A stretch of 64,000 nucleotides of DNA from Stenotrophomonas rhizophila (GTDB lineage Bacteria > Pseudomonadota > Gammaproteobacteria > Xanthomonadales > Xanthomonadaceae), in NCBI RefSeq assembly GCF_003751305.1, contig NZ_RJKV01000001.1, positions 1,469,586 to 1,533,585 of the forward strand. Direction: 5' to 3'. Every line of letters begins with the position of its first letter. Within the stretch, counting starts at the first letter, position 1. Below, piece by piece: positions 43,548 to 52,328 of the stretch. The position numbers and the translations under genes were made by a program. Under the pieces are notes generated by a model. The model searched no databases. It was not told the DNA's origin and saw only the letters and a program-made list of their open reading frames with translations.

Positions 43548-44108
43548 GTGCCGTCCACAGCGCGTCGCATCCGAGGCTGGTTGATACGGCTGTTCCTGCT
43601 GGTCGTCACCCTCGTGGCGGTGGGCTTCCTCTGGAACAGCCCACTTGCGCAGTCGCCGCGCGCGCTCTGGCAGCTGTCCCAGATGCCCGCACCGACCGCC
43701 CTGCCCGTTCCCGTGGCCGGGGTGTCGGCTCGCCAGGTCGCCGATACCTTCGGCGCCCCCCGTGGCCGTGACCGCGCGCATGCCGGTGTCGACATCTTCG
43801 CCAAACGCGGCACCGAGGTGCGCAGCGCCACACCGGGCATCGTTACGGACATCCGCGAGAGTGGCCTGGGCGGGCGTCAGGTGTGGGTCATGGGCCCGGC
43901 GCGCGAGCGCTACTACTACGCCCATCTGGACGACTGGCGTGACGGATTGGAACGTGGCCAGGTGATCGAGCAAGGCACCGTGCTGGGCTATGTCGGCGAC
44001 ACCGGCAACGCCAAGGGCACGCCGCCGCATCTGCACTGGGGCATCTACGGCGCCGACGGCGCCTACGATCCGCTGCCGCTCCTGAAGGCATGGCGGGATG
44101 CGCCCTGA
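43548..44108 (+). CDS. Membrane-anchored M23-family peptidase (LytM-like)
   Basis: 186 residues from GTG 43548: one N-terminal membrane helix (GWLIRLFLLVVTLVAVGFLW) and a compact M23 domain with HAGVDIFAKRGTEV, YYAHLDDW and HLHWGIYG supplying the zinc and catalytic His/Asp. These enzymes cut peptidoglycan cross-links or, when degenerate, regulate amidases; the zinc ligands look intact. The start is doubtful: AGGAG at 43497-43501 lies 7 bases before an in-frame CTG (43509), which would add 13 residues. Confidence 0.87.
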   Translation: MPSTARRIRGWLIRLFLLVVTLVAVGFLWNSPLAQSPRALWQLSQMPAPTALPVPVAGVSARQVADTFGAPRGRDRAHAGVDIFAKRGTEVRSATPGIVTDIRESGLGGRQVWVMGPARERYYYAHLDDWRDGLERGQVIEQGTVLGYVGDTGNAKGTPPHLHWGIYGADGAYDPLPLLKAWRDAP

Positions 44109-44151
44109 GCGGCGTGCAGGCCCCCTTCACAACAAAGCGCACCGGACTAAC

Positions 44152-44172
44152 ACCGACGCGCCTAGCGTCGGT
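44152..44172 (+). terminator. Hairpin between M23 peptidase and DUF892 genes
   Basis: ACCGACGC, loop GCCTA, GCGTCGGT: perfect 8-bp stem. No U-run follows, so it may be an mRNA-processing or operator element rather than a terminator. It ends 27 bases before the next ATG. Confidence 0.45.
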
Positions 44173-44199
44173 GGCTCACTACCCACCGGCAGTACCTCC

Positions 44200-44697
44200 A
44201 TGGCGATCAAGACCGCAGAAGACCTCTTCATCCACGAGCTCTCGGATATCTACAGCGCAGAAAAGCAGCTGACCAAAGCGCTGCCAAGGATGGCGCGTGC
44301 GGCCTCCAATCCGGACCTGTCCGCCGCATTCACCCTGCACCTGGAAGAGACCCAGGGCCAGATCGAGCGTATCGACCAGGTGGTGGAGCTGCTGGGGATC
44401 CGGCTCAAGCGCATCAAATGTGCGGCGATGGAAGGCCTGGTCGAAGAAGGCAAGGAAGCGATCGACAGCATCGAAGAAGGCCCGGTACGTGATGCCGCGC
44501 TGATTGGCGGCGCGCAGAAGGTGGAGCATTACGAAATCGCCTCCTACGGCACCATCGCCGCGCTTGCCAAACAACTGGGCTACAAGGCGGCGGTGCCGTT
44601 GCTGCTGGAAACGCTCAAAGAAGAGAAAGACACGGACGAAAAGCTCACCCTGCTGGCCTTGGCCGGTGGCGGCAATGCCAAGGCCGCCGCGGCCTGA
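44200..44697 (+). CDS. DUF892 ferritin-like protein (YciE/YciF family)
   Basis: 165 residues. AEDLFIHELSDIYSAEKQLTKALPRMA, HLEETQGQIERIDQVVELLG, AALIGGAQKVEHYEIASYGT give the four-helix ferritin-like fold with Glu/His metal ligands on each helix. Members are stress-induced and bind a di-metal centre. ATG 44200 chosen. It is followed after 23 bases by a catalase-family gene, consistent with an oxidative-stress pair. Confidence 0.9.
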   Translation: MAIKTAEDLFIHELSDIYSAEKQLTKALPRMARAASNPDLSAAFTLHLEETQGQIERIDQVVELLGIRLKRIKCAAMEGLVEEGKEAIDSIEEGPVRDAALIGGAQKVEHYEIASYGTIAALAKQLGYKAAVPLLLETLKEEKDTDEKLTLLALAGGGNAKAAAA

Positions 44698-44720
44698 TTT
44701 TCGATCACACAGGAGCCTAC

Positions 44721-45800
44721 ATGTCGCTGCGCCCACCCGTTCTCTACCACGCCTCGCTCGAACACGCCGATCCGGAGGAAGCCGCCCATATCCGTGAGCT
44801 GACCGAGGTGTTCGCGGGCATGGCACTGACCGTGGCCGAGCAGGAAGGCCATGCGCACCGCGCCGTGCACGCCAAAGGCCAAGGCCTGCTGAAGGGTCGA
44901 TTGCGTGTGCTGGATGGGTTGCCGGCCGAGCTTCGCCACGGTCTATTCGCACGGCCTGGAAGCTACGACGCACGCGTGCGATTGTCCTCGCCGCCGGCCG
45001 AGCAGCTCCCCGATTCCGTGTCCACCCCGCGCGCGATGGCGCTCAAAGTGATCGGCGTGGAGGGTCCGCGCGCGGAAGGTGCCGAAGAGCAGCACACGCA
45101 GGATTTCCTGATGGTCAACGGCCCCGCGTTCACTACGCCCGGTGTAGCCGGTTTCCTGCGCGCGGCCAAACTGCTGGCCGCCACCACCGAGCGGATGCCA
45201 CGTACCAAGCGGATGATTTCGGCAACCCTGCGCGGTGCCGAGGCGGCGCTTGAAGCTGTCGGCGGGCAAAGTGCCACACTGAAGGGCATGGGGGGCGAGC
45301 CGCAGCATCATCCGCTGGGCGAGACCTTCTTCAGCCAGGTGCCCTTCCTCTATGGCCCCTATATGGCGAAGTTTTCGCTCGCACCGGCTTCACCTGCCCT
45401 GCTGGCCCTGACCGGCGACAGGATCGGTTCGGACGAAGATGCACAGCGCGAGGCGGTGGTGGCCTTCTTTACCGACCTCCCCAATCCAGTGGAGTGGGAA
45501 CTACGGGTGCAGCTGTGCCGGGACGTGGACCGGATGCCGATCGAAGATGCGTCGGTCATCTGGCCCGAGGCGGACAGCCCGTTTCTCCCGGTCGCGCGCC
45601 TGAGCGTGGCGCAGCAGGTGGCGTGGCAGCCCGGCATATCTCCCGGCATCGAGGATGCACTGGCGTTCGCGCCGTGGCACGCGCTGGCCGAACATCGTCC
45701 GCTCGGCGGATTGAATCGCGCGCGCCGCGTGGTGATGGGCGCCTCGCGTCAGTTCCGCTCGCGGTTCAATGGGTGTCCGATCCACGAGCCGGTGGGCTGA
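44721..45800 (+). CDS. Catalase-family protein (heme-dependent, shortened core)
   Basis: 359 residues, shorter than true monofunctional catalases (about 480). It keeps the core fold features: RAVHAKGQGLLKGRLRVL with the distal-His region, RPGSYDARVRLSSPP, TQDFLMVNGPAFTTP and SRQFRSRFNGCP near the C-terminus (heme-side Arg). Such minimal catalase-related proteins can act as peroxidases. AGGAG precedes the ATG; probably in one transcript with the DUF892 gene. Confidence 0.85.
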   Translation: MSLRPPVLYHASLEHADPEEAAHIRELTEVFAGMALTVAEQEGHAHRAVHAKGQGLLKGRLRVLDGLPAELRHGLFARPGSYDARVRLSSPPAEQLPDSVSTPRAMALKVIGVEGPRAEGAEEQHTQDFLMVNGPAFTTPGVAGFLRAAKLLAATTERMPRTKRMISATLRGAEAALEAVGGQSATLKGMGGEPQHHPLGETFFSQVPFLYGPYMAKFSLAPASPALLALTGDRIGSDEDAQREAVVAFFTDLPNPVEWELRVQLCRDVDRMPIEDASVIWPEADSPFLPVARLSVAQQVAWQPGISPGIEDALAFAPWHALAEHRPLGGLNRARRVVMGASRQFRSRFNGCPIHEPVG

Positions 45801-45833
45801 GACCGCCTTCAGGCGCAGCCCCGAGGTGTCGCC

Positions 45834-46457
45834 TCACCGGATGTCGTGCAGCTCCATGGCGCGCATCACGATCGGCTTGGCCCAGTCCGGGGTCTGCAGC
45901 AGCTCGATCGCCGAGGCCGGATAGTGCAGCCCGTTGCGATCCAGCTGCAGCACCGGCAGCGGTTCGGCGCCATCGGCATCGGCCGGAGCACTGTTGTCAT
46001 AGACGTGCAGCTCGGCCAGATGCGGCAACAGGGCCAGCAGGTTCTCGCGGGAGGAGTCGTAGCGTGCGCGGATCTTGTCGGCGGGAATGTCGTGCCCGCC
46101 GCGGCTGACCCGTGCGGCGACGCGTTCCATGTGCAGCGCCACGCTCTGCAGGCCGCAGAACCAGATCGCCACGTCGTGGTGGTCGCAGGCTTCGCGTAGC
46201 AGGCGTGGGATGGTGTTGCCACCCAGCGTGGTTTCGAACGCGAAGTCGGTGCCTTCGTCGATCGCCTGCCGCAGCCGGCGCGCGCCTTCGTTCCACGCTG
46301 CGGCATTGGCTTCACCCAGCGACCAGCCGCTCTCCACCAGGCGCCGGGTGAACGTATCCGGGTTGAACCAGGTCAGGCCTTCTTCTTCCAGCCACATGCC
46401 CAGCAGCGAACTCTTGCCGGCACCATTGACGCCGGCCAGCACCAGAATGCGTCCCAT
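45834..46457 (-). CDS. Zeta-like kinase toxin (COG4185-type)
   Basis: 207 residues. Walker A P-loop GVNGAGKSS (9-17), then WFNPDTFTRRL, where the Asp matches the zeta toxin substrate-binding position, and FAFETTLGG, with Arg-containing lid residues (RVAARVSRGGHDIPADKIRARY). Zeta toxins phosphorylate UDP-activated amino sugars and so block wall synthesis; a target here is inferred only. Starts 3 bases after the antitoxin stop. Confidence 0.82.
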   Translation of the reverse strand: MGRILVLAGVNGAGKSSLLGMWLEEEGLTWFNPDTFTRRLVESGWSLGEANAAAWNEGARRLRQAIDEGTDFAFETTLGGNTIPRLLREACDHHDVAIWFCGLQSVALHMERVAARVSRGGHDIPADKIRARYDSSRENLLALLPHLAELHVYDNSAPADADGAEPLPVLQLDRNGLHYPASAIELLQTPDWAKPIVMRAMELHDIR

Positions 46458-46460
46458 CGG

Positions 46461-46802
46461 TCAGAGCGGGCTGCCGAGGGCGACCTTGCGGCCGCGGCGG
46501 ATCGGCTGCCCCAGTACCTTGCCCAACCCGCCATCGCGGCCAAGACTGGCCAGCGTGGTATCGAAGGCGGCGCGCAGGCGCTCCAGCTCGCCCAACCGCT
46601 CGTCGGTATCGCCGCCGGCGGCCTTGGCCAACAGTTCCTGGTAGGTCTTGATGTCCACGATCACCGCTTCGGGGTGATTGTGATTGGTGATCACCAGCGC
46701 CTGCTTCTCGCGCACGGTGCGCATCAGGCTGGGCCAGCCGCGGGTTTTCACCGACGAGGCGGTGGCCTTCTCAAGGCCGGGCAGATCCAGTGGCAGGGTC
46801 AT
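46461..46802 (-). CDS. Phd/YefM-type antitoxin
   Basis: 113 residues. The first ~60 (ASSVKTRGWPSLMRTVREKQALVITNHNHPEAVIVDI, split here for brevity: ALVITNHNHPEAVIVDIKTY) have the Phd/YefM DNA-binding fold; the C-terminal ~50 residues are an Arg/Gly-rich, helical toxin-binding tail. The gene is first in the pair, as usual for type II modules, with an inverted repeat across its promoter. The pairing of Phd-type antitoxin with a zeta-type toxin is unusual compared with epsilon-zeta. Confidence 0.78.
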   Translation of the reverse strand: MTLPLDLPGLEKATASSVKTRGWPSLMRTVREKQALVITNHNHPEAVIVDIKTYQELLAKAAGGDTDERLGELERLRAAFDTTLASLGRDGGLGKVLGQPIRRGRKVALGSPL

Positions 46803-46828
46803 GGCACGCTCCAGGACGGGATGTGCCC

Positions 46829-46834
46829 ATCATA
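46829..46834 (-). promoter_or_regulatory. -10 box of the toxin-antitoxin promoter
   Basis: TATGAT on the minus strand, 26 bases upstream of the antitoxin ATG. The -35 region falls inside the spacer of the inverted repeat and is not a good match to consensus. Confidence 0.4.
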
Positions 46835-46838
46835 CCCC

Positions 46839-46877
46839 TTCTGGCCAAATTGGACATAAATCCCATTTTGGCCAGAA
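46839..46877. promoter_or_regulatory. 11-bp-arm inverted repeat (toxin-antitoxin operator)
   Basis: TTCTGGCCAAA (46839-46849) and TTTGGCCAGAA (46867-46877), perfect complements 17 bases apart. Each arm also contains the palindrome TGGCCA, so two dimers could bind. Lies just upstream of the -10 box of the antitoxin gene. Confidence 0.75.
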
Positions 46878-46896
46878 AGGAGATGCGGGCTCCCGG

Positions 46897-49239
46897 TCAG
46901 TGGGACATCGAATACGGCTGCTCGGCGCCCTGCCCCGGCCAGGCCTTGTTCGGCTCGGCCTGCAGGGTGAAGCGCAGCTCTCCGCCGGCCAGGATCTCGT
47001 CGTGGCGCAGGAAGGTGCGCTGCAGCGGCTGGCCATTGAGGGTCACCGAACCGACATAGTCGTGGCCCTTGCCCAGCCCGTCGGTGACGATGGTGAAGGT
47101 CCTGCCGTTGGGCAGATGCAGCGCTGCCTTGGGCAGGAACGGACGGCCAATGATGTACTCGCCGCTGCCCGGCGCCACCGGGTAGAAGCCCAGCGCGGTG
47201 AACACGTACCAGGCCGACATCTGGCCAAGGTCGTCATTGCCAGCCAGGCCGTCGGGACGGTCGGCATACTGGGTGTCCATGATCTGCTTCAGCCGCGCCT
47301 GGGTGCGCCACGGCTGGCCGGCATGGGCATACAGGTAGGCCACGTGGTGGCTGGGCTCGTTGCCGTGCGCGTACCAGCCGATCAGGCCGGTGATGTCTTC
47401 CATGTGCTCGAAGATGGACGGGTCGACCTTGGCCTCGAACACCTGGTCCAGACGGGCCAGCAGCGCGTCGCTGCCCCCGTGCGCGGCGGCCAGGCCGGCC
47501 ACGTCGTGCGGCACGTACCAGGAGTACTGCCAGGCGTTGCCTTCGGTGTAGTCCGTGCCGTAACCGCTCGCGCTCGGGTCGAACGGCATGCGGAAGCTGC
47601 CATCGCGCTTGCGCGCCCGCATGAAACCGGTGTCCTTGTCATAGGCATTGCGCCAGTTGGTGGCGCGCTTCTCGAACTCACCGGCGACCTTCGTGTTGCC
47701 CATGGCCTTGGCCATGCGCGCGATGGTCCAGTCGTCGAAGGCGTACTCCAGCGTCTTGCTGGCCGCTTCGCCTTCCTCATCGATCGGCACCCAGCCCAGC
47801 TCGCGATACTGCGCGATGCCGTCGTACGGGCCGTAATTGGCGGTGGCCACCATGGCGGCCAGTGCCTTGTTTTCATCAAAACCACGGATGCCCTTGAGGT
47901 AGGCATCGGCGATCACCGGCACCGCGTGGTAACCGATCATGCACCAGGTTTCCTGCCCATGGAACGCCCACACCGGCAGCATCCCGTAGGCGCTGTTGTG
48001 CTGGTGCGCGAGCAGCGAATTGATGAAATCGCTGTTGCGCTTCTCCGGCTGTACCAGGGTCAGCAGCGGATGCAGGGCGCGGTAGGTGTCCCACAGCGAG
48101 AACGTCGAGTAGTTGGTGTAGCCCTCGGCGCGGTGCACGGCATTGTCCGAGCCGCGGTACTGACCATCGCTGTCCATGAACACCGTCGGCCCGAGCAGGC
48201 TGTGGTACAGCGCGGTGTAGGCGCTGCGCCGGTCGTGCTCGGGGGCGTCGATATCCAGCACCGACAGTGCCTGCGTCCACTGCGCTTTCGCCTCGGCACG
48301 GACGCGATCGAAATCGAAGCCCGGCACTTCGCTCTCCAGGTTGGCGATGGCCCCGGCCTCGCTGACCGACGAGATCGCCACCGTCACCACCAAGGGCGTG
48401 TCGAGCGTGCCGAAATCAAACGTGCCCACCAGCTGGCGCCCTTCGATCTGCGCACGCTGGGCCGGGCTCTGGTGGCCCGGCGGCGGAAAGCCTTTGTAGG
48501 CGATGTCGGTCTCGGTGTTGTGGAAGGCGTGACCGGTCAGTGGCCGCGAGAAGCGCATCGCGAAATACAGTTGACGGCCCGGCGCCCAGCCGCGCGTTTC
48601 GCGGAAGCCGGTGACGGTGCCGTCCTCACGGGCGCGCAGGCGCGACCACATGATCTTGCCGGGATAGTCGTAGAGGCTGGTACGCAGGTCCAGCAGCACG
48701 CGCGCCGGCTGGTTGGCCGGATAGGTGTAGCGGTGCACGCCCACGCGGGTGCTGGTGGTCAGCTCCGCACGCACCTTCGGATCATCCAGGGTGACGGCGT
48801 AGTAGCCCGGCTCGGCGCGCTCGTCATCGTGACGGAAGCGCGAGGTATAGCCGCTGCCGGGCTTGTCCGGATCGCCACGTTCCAGGCTGGCATCGGTGCG
48901 CACCGGCATCAGCAGCACATCGCCAAGATCGGAATGGCCGCTGCCGGAGAAGTGCGTGTGCGAGAAGCCGACGATGCTGGTGTCGTCATGCCGGTAGCCG
49001 GCGGCCCAGCCATACGCCTTCTCGCGCGGCTGGATACGGGTGTCCGGACTGAGCTGGACCATGCCGAACGGCACTGTGGCGCCGGGATAGGTGTGCCCCT
49101 CCCCGGCCGTACCGATGAACGGGTCTACCGCCGCGTAGGCGCGCTCGCCAAGTTTCGTTGGCGCCGCTGTGGCTGTGCCGGCCACCAACATCGCCCCTAC
49201 CGCGAACCCCAACCACCGCACTGTCCCCGTTTTTGTCAT
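46897..49239 (-). CDS. GH92 family alpha-mannosidase, exported
   Basis: 780 residues with a signal peptide (LGFAVGAMLVAGTATA). The family start VDPFIGTAGEGHTYPGATVPFGMVQLSPD and the catalytic-domain block GLAGNDDLGQMSAWYVFTALGFYPVAPGS are diagnostic of GH92, calcium-dependent exo-alpha-mannosidases that trim N-glycan-type mannose. Length matches the family. It probably acts in the periplasm on host or plant glycans. A weak dyad (TGAAT-N8-ATTCA, 49245-49262) sits just upstream of the start in an AT-rich patch. Confidence 0.93.
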   Translation of the reverse strand: MTKTGTVRWLGFAVGAMLVAGTATAAPTKLGERAYAAVDPFIGTAGEGHTYPGATVPFGMVQLSPDTRIQPREKAYGWAAGYRHDDTSIVGFSHTHFSGSGHSDLGDVLLMPVRTDASLERGDPDKPGSGYTSRFRHDDERAEPGYYAVTLDDPKVRAELTTSTRVGVHRYTYPANQPARVLLDLRTSLYDYPGKIMWSRLRAREDGTVTGFRETRGWAPGRQLYFAMRFSRPLTGHAFHNTETDIAYKGFPPPGHQSPAQRAQIEGRQLVGTFDFGTLDTPLVVTVAISSVSEAGAIANLESEVPGFDFDRVRAEAKAQWTQALSVLDIDAPEHDRRSAYTALYHSLLGPTVFMDSDGQYRGSDNAVHRAEGYTNYSTFSLWDTYRALHPLLTLVQPEKRNSDFINSLLAHQHNSAYGMLPVWAFHGQETWCMIGYHAVPVIADAYLKGIRGFDENKALAAMVATANYGPYDGIAQYRELGWVPIDEEGEAASKTLEYAFDDWTIARMAKAMGNTKVAGEFEKRATNWRNAYDKDTGFMRARKRDGSFRMPFDPSASGYGTDYTEGNAWQYSWYVPHDVAGLAAAHGGSDALLARLDQVFEAKVDPSIFEHMEDITGLIGWYAHGNEPSHHVAYLYAHAGQPWRTQARLKQIMDTQYADRPDGLAGNDDLGQMSAWYVFTALGFYPVAPGSGEYIIGRPFLPKAALHLPNGRTFTIVTDGLGKGHDYVGSVTLNGQPLQRTFLRHDEILAGGELRFTLQAEPNKAWPGQGAEQPYSMSH

Positions 49240-49376
49240 GGCGTTGAATTTAGATCGATTCAGGTGAGGTTGATCCTAGCACCGGCGTGACGGAGGGGCA
49301 TGTTGCGGTGCGGCTGACGACACCGAGGGACGCGGCTTGCTACGCTGGCGTCCGGTTCGTTTCCGGGAAGACCTGC

Positions 49377-50426
49377 ATGGTGTTGCGCCGCCTCACCCGC
49401 CTGCTGACAATCCCCCTCATCACCGCTGCCCTGCTCGCCGCCTGTGCGGGACGCACCGCGCCCAGCGGCCTGACGACAACAGCCGGTGCCTCCGAATCAC
49501 CGGCGGCCGCGCTGAGATGGAAGGCGCACGAAGGCGGGCATCCACCCACTGCGCGCCACGAAAGTGCGTTGGTCGCGCTCGACGGCAAGCTCTACCTCCT
49601 GGGCGGACGCGGTGAGCGCCCCCTGGAGATCTTCGATCCCGCGAGCGGACGCTGGACGCGCGGTGCACGACCGCCACTGGATCAGCTCCACCACGCGCAG
49701 GCGCTGGCCTACGACGGCCGCATCTGGGTGCTGGGGGCGTTGACCGGCGATTTCCCGGCCGAGCCCGCGGTGCCCACCCTCTGGGTCTACGACCCCTCAG
49801 CGGATGCGTGGCAACAAGGGCCACCGCTGCCTGCAGGCCGCGCACGCGGAGCCAGCGGCGTTGCGTTGCACGCAGGACGGATCTACCTGGTCGGTGGCGT
49901 CACGCGTGGACACACGGGTGGCGTGGTGCCTTGGCTGGATGTCTTCGATCCCGCGACGGCAAGGTGGACCGCGCTGCCGGATGCACCGCATGCCCGTGAT
50001 CACTTCCACGCCGCGGTGCTGGACGGGGCGCTCTACGCCGCCGGTGGCCGGGTCAGCGCCCATGGCAGCGGCGCATCGGGAATGCAGTCGGTGGCGGCGG
50101 TGGACGTGTTCGACATTGCCTCGGGCCGCTGGTCCACACTGCCCTCGCCCCTGCCTACGCCGCGCTCAGGCACTGCCGCGGTCGCCTGGAATGACAGGCT
50201 GGTCGTGATCGGTGGCGAAAGCGATGCGCACACCATCGCACACGCGGAAGTCGAGGCCTGGAGCCCAGCAACACAACGCTGGGAAGCGCTGCCGGCGCTG
50301 CCGGTGGGGCGGCACGGCATGCAGGCAGCCGTACTGGACGGGGCGCTGCATGTCGTCGCCGGCAGCGGCAATCGCGGCGGCGGCCCGGAACTGGACGACC
50401 ATTACCGCTTGGTCGCCCGTCCGTAG
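49377..50426 (+). CDS. Kelch-repeat lipoprotein
   Basis: 349 residues. Lipobox LLAAC after a hydrophobic signal, then five or six kelch blades marked by GKLYLLGG, GRIYLVGG, GALYAAGG, DRLVVIGG and GALHVVAG with a following W. It should fold as a beta-propeller tethered to a membrane; sialic acid mutarotase NanM is a known kelch example but no sialic acid genes are near. ATG 49377 chosen over 49287. Confidence 0.85.
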   Translation: MVLRRLTRLLTIPLITAALLAACAGRTAPSGLTTTAGASESPAAALRWKAHEGGHPPTARHESALVALDGKLYLLGGRGERPLEIFDPASGRWTRGARPPLDQLHHAQALAYDGRIWVLGALTGDFPAEPAVPTLWVYDPSADAWQQGPPLPAGRARGASGVALHAGRIYLVGGVTRGHTGGVVPWLDVFDPATARWTALPDAPHARDHFHAAVLDGALYAAGGRVSAHGSGASGMQSVAAVDVFDIASGRWSTLPSPLPTPRSGTAAVAWNDRLVVIGGESDAHTIAHAEVEAWSPATQRWEALPALPVGRHGMQAAVLDGALHVVAGSGNRGGGPELDDHYRLVARP

Positions 50427-50458
50427 TCCATCGCAGGCAGGGCGTACCAGGGCCCGGT

Positions 50459-51946
50459 TTACGCCGGGCGTGCCGAGTCCGGCACCGCCGCCTCGGGCAG
50501 CATGGGCTGGGTCGCATCCACCGTGACCGGCTCATCACTGCGCATCAGGGCACGCGCTTCGGCTTCGCTCGCCACCGCCGGCGGAGAGCCGCGCAGTGGC
50601 ATGCCGGCGGTCTCGCGGACGAACAGCATGGTGATCACGCCGATCACCGCCGCGCCCATCAGGTAATAGGCGGGTACCAGCGGATCACCGGTGCGCTCCA
50701 CCAGCCAAGCGGTCACCAGCGGCGTGGTGCCACCGAACAGCGAGACCGATACGTTGAAGGCGATCGACAGCGCGCTGTAGCGCACCGGCGTGTAGAACAG
50801 CGCCGGGAGCGTGGACGGCATCGAGCTGGTGAAGCACACCAGCGCCAGCCCGAGCAGCATCAGCCCCAGGAAGATCAGCCAGTCATTGCCGCTGCCCACC
50901 AGTTTCAGGCACGGGATCGCCAGCAGGAACAGCGCGATGCAGGCACCGATGATCATCGGGCGACGGCCCAGGCGATCGCTGAACAATCCACCCACCACAT
51001 TCAGCGGCATCATCACCAGCATCACGATGATGATCAGCAGCAGGCCTTTGCTTTCGGCATAGCCCATCGTGACGCTGAGGTAGCTGGGCATGTAGGTCAG
51101 CAGCATGTAATCGGTGACGTTGAACACCAGCACCAGGCCGACGCAGATCAGCAGCTGTGCCCAATGCACGCGGAACAGCGCGCCCAGACCCGGGCGCTCG
51201 TGATCGCGCTTCTCGGCCTCCTCGGCATACGCGCGGAAGGCCGGCGTCTCTTCCAGCTTCATGCGCATGTACAGGCCAAGCAGACCCAGCGGGCCGGCCA
51301 CAAGGAACGGAATGCGCCAGCCCCAGTCCAGCATCTGCGTGCTGCTCAGGGCCATGTGCAGTGCGGTGACCGTGCCGGCACCGGCGATGTAGCCGCCCAG
51401 CGTACCGAACTCCAGCCAGCTGCCCATCAGGCCGCGGTTGCGGTCGGTCGAATACTCGGCGATGAACGTCGCCGCGCCGCCGTACTCACCGCCGGTGGAG
51501 AATCCCTGCACGATGCGGGCAAGCAGCAGCAGCGCCGGCGCCCAGATGCCGATACGGTCGTACGAGGGAATCAGGCCGATGCTGAAGGTACCGGCGGCCA
51601 TCAGGATCATGGTGGCCGCGAGCACCTTCTGCCGCCCGTACTTGTCGCCCAGCGGACCGAACACCAGGCCGCCCAGCGGGCGCACCAGGAAGGCGACGGT
51701 AAAGGTGGCGAAGGTGGCGATCAGCTGCGCGGTCGGGCTGCTGTCGGGGAAGAACACGTGGCCGAGGGTGACGGCGAGGTAGCCGTAGACGCCGAAATCG
51801 AACCACTCCATCGCGTTGCCGAGCGCCGCAGCGCCAACGGCCTTCTTCAACATGGGGCGATCAACGACGGTGACTTCGTCGACATGCATCTGGCGGCGGC
51901 GTTTGAACCAGCCGAAATGAGCGTGTGCGGCAGGCAGGTCCTGCAT
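50459..51946 (-). CDS. proP: MHS-family MFS transporter (ProP-like)
   Basis: 495 residues with 12 helices. AAALGNAMEWFDFGVYGYLAVTLG, PLGGLVFGPLGDKYGRQKVL and IVQGFSTGGEYGGAATF are hallmarks of the metabolite:H+ symporter family, closest to the osmolyte symporter ProP (proline/glycine betaine). The C-terminus lacks the coiled coil seen in E. coli ProP and instead is acidic/Pro-rich. ATG 51946 has AGGAG upstream; the longer frame to 52051 does not look like protein. Confidence 0.85.
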   Translation of the reverse strand: MQDLPAAHAHFGWFKRRRQMHVDEVTVVDRPMLKKAVGAAALGNAMEWFDFGVYGYLAVTLGHVFFPDSSPTAQLIATFATFTVAFLVRPLGGLVFGPLGDKYGRQKVLAATMILMAAGTFSIGLIPSYDRIGIWAPALLLLARIVQGFSTGGEYGGAATFIAEYSTDRNRGLMGSWLEFGTLGGYIAGAGTVTALHMALSSTQMLDWGWRIPFLVAGPLGLLGLYMRMKLEETPAFRAYAEEAEKRDHERPGLGALFRVHWAQLLICVGLVLVFNVTDYMLLTYMPSYLSVTMGYAESKGLLLIIIVMLVMMPLNVVGGLFSDRLGRRPMIIGACIALFLLAIPCLKLVGSGNDWLIFLGLMLLGLALVCFTSSMPSTLPALFYTPVRYSALSIAFNVSVSLFGGTTPLVTAWLVERTGDPLVPAYYLMGAAVIGVITMLFVRETAGMPLRGSPPAVASEAEARALMRSDEPVTVDATQPMLPEAAVPDSARPA

Positions 51947-52328
51947 CTGCTTTCTCCTGGAAGCAGGCCATCGCGGCGCCCGAGGTCCCGCGCACGGCAC
52001 AGGAAATACCGCCTCTGATGACACAGCGCGATGCGCGAAGAGGGGTTGCAACAGACGATCCCGGACGGCCGCGTGGATTCAGCGACGCTGCGGGATGGAT
52101 GACCAGGAAGCGGGCAATGGCCCGGGGGTGATCAAGCGAGCCATGTTACTACATTTGGCAAGCGCGAGGCCCGTACTGCTCCGGTCGGCAGCGTGGAACA
52201 GCATGTTTCAGGCTGTTTTGATTCCTCTTCACGCGATGCACACACACTCGGGGAGCGGTGGGAATGCGGTAAATGTGTTGCGCTGACGACGATCACGCAG
52301 GCAATGTCGCTCGAGAGCGGGCGGCGCG
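51947..52328. other. 382-base intergenic region, no gene seen
   Basis: Separates the proP-like promoter from the end of the thioredoxin gene. Open frames in it lack codon character. A small repeat (AACAGC-N9-GCTGTT, 52197-52217) is the only structure noticed; I cannot place a promoter with confidence. Confidence 0.4.

Noticed and set aside
46684..49290. 868-residue open frame antisense to GH92
   Set aside because: Shadow of the GH92 gene; no family features.
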